Positions 59,117 through 64,000 of a stretch of DNA of 64,000 bases are shown here, one piece after another. Positions within the stretch are counted from its first letter, which is position 1, and the number at the start of each line of letters is the position of its first letter. Origin of the DNA: Exophiala sp. HKRS030. Its lineage: Eukaryota; Ascomycota; Eurotiomycetes; Chaetothyriales; Herpotrichiellaceae. Location of the stretch: positions 498,592 through 562,591 of the forward strand of contig JAHWDD010000013.1 in NCBI GenBank assembly GCA_023897205.1. The letters run 5' to 3'. Both the position numbers and the translations under genes were made by a program. Below the pieces are notes generated by a model that saw nothing but the letters and a program-made list of their open reading frames with translations, was not told the origin of the DNA and ran no database searches.

Positions 59117-62100
59117 CCTACTTAAATAAAGGTACTTTAGCTATTTATAATAATATTAATAGAGAGCTTAATAATTTATACTCTAAGCTAGAATTCTATT
59201 TTTATCCTTATTAGTCTTACTTTATAAGGTTTAAGTAGTAAAGATATAATATTATTAGTTCATATTATATCTAACTAACTTATACTATTAAGGAGATATC
59301 CTAGTAATTACTATATAGTGTTAACTTCCTAAGTAATTAGAAGTATTATAGAACCTTTTATTAGTAGTAAATTAACTTTAATCTTCACATTTTACTAGCT
59401 AACTCTATTTAATATATCTCTATATAAACTATTTCTTACTTTTATATCTTAACTAGTTTCTTTTTATAGTTCTTTAATATAATACTTATAGCTTAGAGTT
59501 AATTAGGAAAGTATAATACTATTTCTATTTAGTGTAAGTAACCTTATTCTTAGTATTATCTAAAGTAATATAAACTTTATATAAATTAGTAAGTTTATAT
59601 TTTTAATAATTATTATTAAGTTCTCTAAAATAGTTTTATTTATTATTTAGGAATGTAATATCACTAAATATTCTATCTTTTAGGTTACTCTATTTAGAAA
59701 GGCCTTTTAAATTATAGTATATTTTTATTTTAATCTATAAGGTATAATTATAAGGTTATTTTCTAATAAATATATTAAAATACTAATAAAAGCTATAGTT
59801 TTCTTATTTACTATATTTTTTATCTTTTTACTTTGTCTCTATATAGTAATAAACCCTAAGATAATTTACTCTCTATATTTTACTCTTTTCTTATTCATTA
59901 TTATTAGGGAAAGTCTTATTATAAGTTATAATTAGTTATTAACTATATAAAGAGATTCTTAAGGTAAGCTAAATTCTTACTATTCTAGGCTTAAGCTTCC
60001 TTTTACTCCTTAAGATAAATATAGTACTCCTAATATAAATTTTAGTTCTCACTATTAAAGACCTTAAAACTAAATAACTTCTAAATACTATTAGCTTCTA
60101 AATAATTACTAACTATAGTAGCTTAAGTTTAGAACTTACTATATACTAGTTCTTTTAAAATTTCGAAATATGTCTAGATATTATAATTAGGGAAAATATA
60201 TTACAAAGCACTATAGCGTACTTTCTCACTAAATATAGTGTCTTCACATTAATTATATAAGACCTTAAAAGCTATATTTAGGAGTTATATTTTTTAGATA
60301 AAATAGACTTAGTTTTATAGGCTATTTTATAAGCTTATCTTAATAGATTTTATAGGGTATTCTATATATTTCTTAGTCTTAATATACTTAGATTTACTCT
60401 AACTATATATTTATAGTTCTATACACTTACTTTAAAGCCTTATTTAGAAAATTTCCTATGAAACTAAATAACATTATAGTTTAGTAATTAATAAAATAAT
60501 TATATAAATTAATAAAGATCTTAACTCTTATAAAGAAGAAAACTACTATAAGATATATAAGAGTTAAAATAAACTTAAATAAAGCCTTTATTATTATTAA
60601 GAAGATTAAGAGAGCTAAACTATAGATAAAGTAATATTAGGAGTAAAAAAATTAAATGAATAAAGTTAAGTAAGTAAAACTCTTATTTAAGGCATTATAA
60701 AAGACTTAATTCGCGAATCTATATATAGAATAGTATATTAATGATATTACTAATATTATATAATAGATATAAATTAATAGTATAGTGATTAAGGAGAGTA
60801 TTACATTATAGGGTTATTACATTATATAGTGAGATAACTTAAGGCTCTATAAGGTATTAGCCTTATAAGTAGGGTAATAGTCTAAATATAGTAGTGAGAA
60901 GTAAAGATTCTAAGCTATTTTATTTATTTAGTATTTATAGAGACTTTTCGCGATATTCTTTTATGGCTATATTAATATCTCACTAGGCTAAGCCTACCTA
61001 TAAGTATCTAATTACGCACTTAATTAATCATAAAAGTTATATACATTAATTATAAAGCGATTAGATAGATATATTAATTACTTACTTTTTCTAAATAGTC
61101 TACACTATCCTTAATTATACCGCTTTTTATTAAGCTATAATATAATAAGGATTATAGTATATACTATATATACTTTCTTATAGCTTCTAACTACTAAGAG
61201 AACTTTAATAAGTGCTTATATATAACCATTCTTTATTATAACACTTCTATATACCATTAAAGATTTATCCTAAAAATTTTTATTTATAAGGTATAAATAA
61301 ACTGCCTAAGGCTAAAAAATAAGGCTAAAACTATTTATATTATAGCGAATATTCCTCCCTTTTTAAGGATATTACCCCCATTAAGAAAGATCCCTTAGTT
61401 ACTTCCTTATATTTATCTATATTTACTTAATAATATTTACTATAGATTCTAGCCTTTTCATTATTCTAACTTCTATTTCTACCTAAATAGTGAATATATC
61501 TTTTACCTTAACTAATTATAAAGCTATTAGCTAGTTATAGTTATAAAGCTATCTTTAGGCCTAGTTCATACTTAAGCTACCTTAAACATTATTATAAATA
61601 GTATTTCTTAAATAATAGTTATTATATATTTAAGACTATAGGTTAGGGCCCTATATATTATCTTATAACTATAAATACCTTATAGAAAGATTACTATCTC
61701 TCGCATTAAAGATCTCTTAATAAATATTAAGGTCTATAATAGTCTTTATAGCCCTAAGAAAGTATGTGCCCATTATTAATCCTAATATCCCTAGCGAAAT
61801 CACCGCTATAGCGCTTCTTCTATTTATTATACCTTTAGTAGTAATAAGGGATAGATTACCTAGACTATAAGTTAGTAGTGTGTTAGCCACTTTAGGTATA
61901 AGTGTAAGTAAACTAGCGCTATACTTATATTCATAATTACTAGCATTAATACCTTATAGTACTAAAGCATTTAGTTAACAAACTTACGTCACTTTTAATA
62001 CTATATAGACACTTCCTAGTTAGATTTAGACTTTAGTGAATAGAGAAGCTTCGCGGATAACTATAGTTTATTCATTAAATTCTGTTACACTCCTAAATAA

Positions 62101-64000
62101 GAGCTAAATTATCACTAGTTAATACTTTAAAATTATTTAGCTTTATATATTAGCTTATCCGCCTATAATAATAATTTTAACCCTTACTAATAAGATCTTT
62201 AGATTTACTAAGGTTATATTAATTATTTAGAGTAATCTCTTTACCTATTTTAATTTAAACTTAAGCCTTTATAAACTACTAGAAAAGCTAATAAAGCCTA
62301 GTTTAGCGCTCTACATTATTATTACTATTAAGTCACTTAATATAAACTCACTTATAGGCGCATTAAAAATTAAAGAAATCTAAGTCTAAGAAAGATTAAT
62401 TTATAGTCTCTATAGAGATAAAACTTTACTAGTTATCTCTTAAGTCTTAAAATTAGTGATAAGAAAGTGCCTATAATCCGTAAAAAAGTATTATTTACGC
62501 TAGCTAGTGTTTAGATTAGGTATATAATAAATTATAGTTCTATATAAATATAATATTAATTTATTACTATATAAATATATAGTCTCTATAGAAGGTAAAG
62601 AGAATAAAGTGTTCTCTTAAGTTTAGCGAGTATAAAAGAGCTCTTTATCTTATACTGTATAGTGAATATAAAGCTATTTTCTTATTCTTATTCTCTCCGC
62701 GCAGTTAGTTTTTAATTATTTAGGTTAGCCTACGCAGTGCGCGAGCATTCTAACCATTCCTTAGTATACTTATAATAGCGAAAAAAGTTCTTATATTAAA
62801 CTAGGTATAATCTCTAGGTAATTTATATACTAAGGGTTTAATATAATATATTATTAAGTTTAACCTTAATAACTATAAGGTAATTCTCTATTTATTATAT
62901 AGTAAAAAGGAGCGTAAATTCTCTGTCTAGTTAAGGCATTTCTTATCGCAATATAAGACCTTAGAGAGTTAAATAATAGGCGTGATAAAATACCTCGAAT
63001 AAGCGCCTATAAAATAGGCCTAAAGAGCTAAAAATAAGCGTCTAGAGAGGCCTATAAAAGGAGTGATCTAAGCCTAGTAAAAGGTCTTAACTTATAAAGA
63101 TAAATAGGTAGAGTACTTTGTAAAGAAGGCCCTTAAGCTATTTAATATCTTAAAATATAGTTATGCCTTTAATAAATGCATTAGAGTTAATATTATTTAG
63201 TACCTATTAATTATAGTTATATAAATATTACTTAAGAACCTAGATTTAATTAGGTAATATTCTAACTTAAGTATTAATTAGTTATAAATATAGATTCTAT
63301 ATTATTACTACTTAAGTATATAGTATTATATAAATAGATTTAGTTTTATAATGACCTTCACTTTAATTCTAATTTTATATCTAGCCCTTTAACTCACTTT
63401 AATTAATCTTTCTTTATAATAGCTTAAGAGATCTTTTATTACCCCTTTATTATTTCTCTTACCTTAAGTTCTATCTATATTATACTTATAGTTATAAGAT
63501 AGTATTTAACCTTAATAGTAATAAGTTACTTAAACTTCTAAAGATAATTAATAATTATTTACACTATTTAATATAAAAGAGAATAATAACTTTATATAAT
63601 TAGTAAGGAATAACTTATAAATAAGTGCTATTAAATTTAATCCCTTTAATCTTATTAAACTTATCTTAATAGCGAACTTAATATAGAAATTCTATAAAGT
63701 CTATAAGAAATAACTTAAGAAATTATTATAAATACTTTACCTAAATATAATAAGTTTATTTTACTATTAAAAAAAAGAGTTACTCTTAGTAATTTACTTT
63801 AGTTATAATAATACTATATTAATCTTCTTTAAGGCTATATATTTAATCTTTCTAAATAAGTATAAAAAGTTAGCTTTATAAGAATAAAATACTTTTAATA
63901 TTAAAATAATATATTAATTTAAAATATAAGTATATTAATTAATTATAATTTTATTATAGTCTAATTATATTTAGACCTAATTTAAAATATTATTCTTAAA
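59117..64000. other. Extremely AT-rich RIP-saturated DNA to window end
   Basis: Same state as 52.2-58.7 kb: TpA-dominated, stops everywhere, nothing recognised. Confidence 0.7.

Overview
The window looks like nuclear DNA of a filamentous ascomycete (Pezizomycotina) whose genome has been strongly remodelled by repeat-induced point mutation (RIP). Most of it is AT-rich, full of TpA, poor in CpA/TpG, and saturated with TAA/TAG stops on both strands. Inside lies one normal-composition island (about 26.3-41.06 kb) with fungal genes, short GT-AG introns and unmutated pseudogenes.

Layout. 0-19.6 kb: RIP-degraded DNA with a 15-bp minisatellite (1.74-2.16 kb). It holds relics that still read in one frame through RIP-type stops: a Con7-type C2H2 zinc-finger factor (about 4.7-5.2 kb, minus) and a ferric-reductase-like membrane protein (8.62-9.19 kb, minus). 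19.6-22.5 kb: a less mutated block of inverted repeats, purine microsatellites and a diverged tandem duplication. Each copy of the duplication carries a different purine array, and one array (GGACA) contains a 100-N assembly gap. 24.5-26.3 kb: a RIP-killed copy of a conserved fungal protein (DUF7924-like core, glutamine-rich coiled-coil tail).

26.3-41.06 kb, the island: a nucleoside-phosphorylase-domain pseudogene of the kind found at the N-terminus of fungal NLRs (27.1-27.97 kb, plus); an intact SREBP-class bHLH gene (28.70-29.60 kb, minus); an ERCC6L2-type SNF2 helicase pseudogene broken between its helicase motifs, with the C-terminal half lying inverted in front of the N-terminal half (32.17-34.83 kb); a three-exon endosulfine (Igo/ENSA) gene (37.10-37.53 kb, minus) with no long single-exon reading frame; and an intact glycine-cleavage T-protein gene (39.59-41.06 kb, plus).

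41.06-52.2 kb: RIP-degraded DNA with a probable retrotransposon gag zinc-knuckle relic and, on the minus strand at 50.40-51.65 kb, a DUF3435 tyrosine-recombinase relic, the family of Starship 'captains'. Just right of its start codon composition changes: a short purine-rich, less mutated stretch, then at about 52.2 kb an abrupt fall into almost pure A+T that runs to the window end and contains one MITE-like inverted-repeat element (58.75-59.12 kb).

Together: a DUF3435 gene pointing leftward from a compositional border, with a ferric reductase, an NLR-type phosphorylase domain and divergent copies of housekeeping genes on its left, is what a decayed Starship giant transposon with cargo would look like. 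This is an inference. The recombinase identity is well supported; the element's borders and the cargo status of the island are not proven by the sequence alone.
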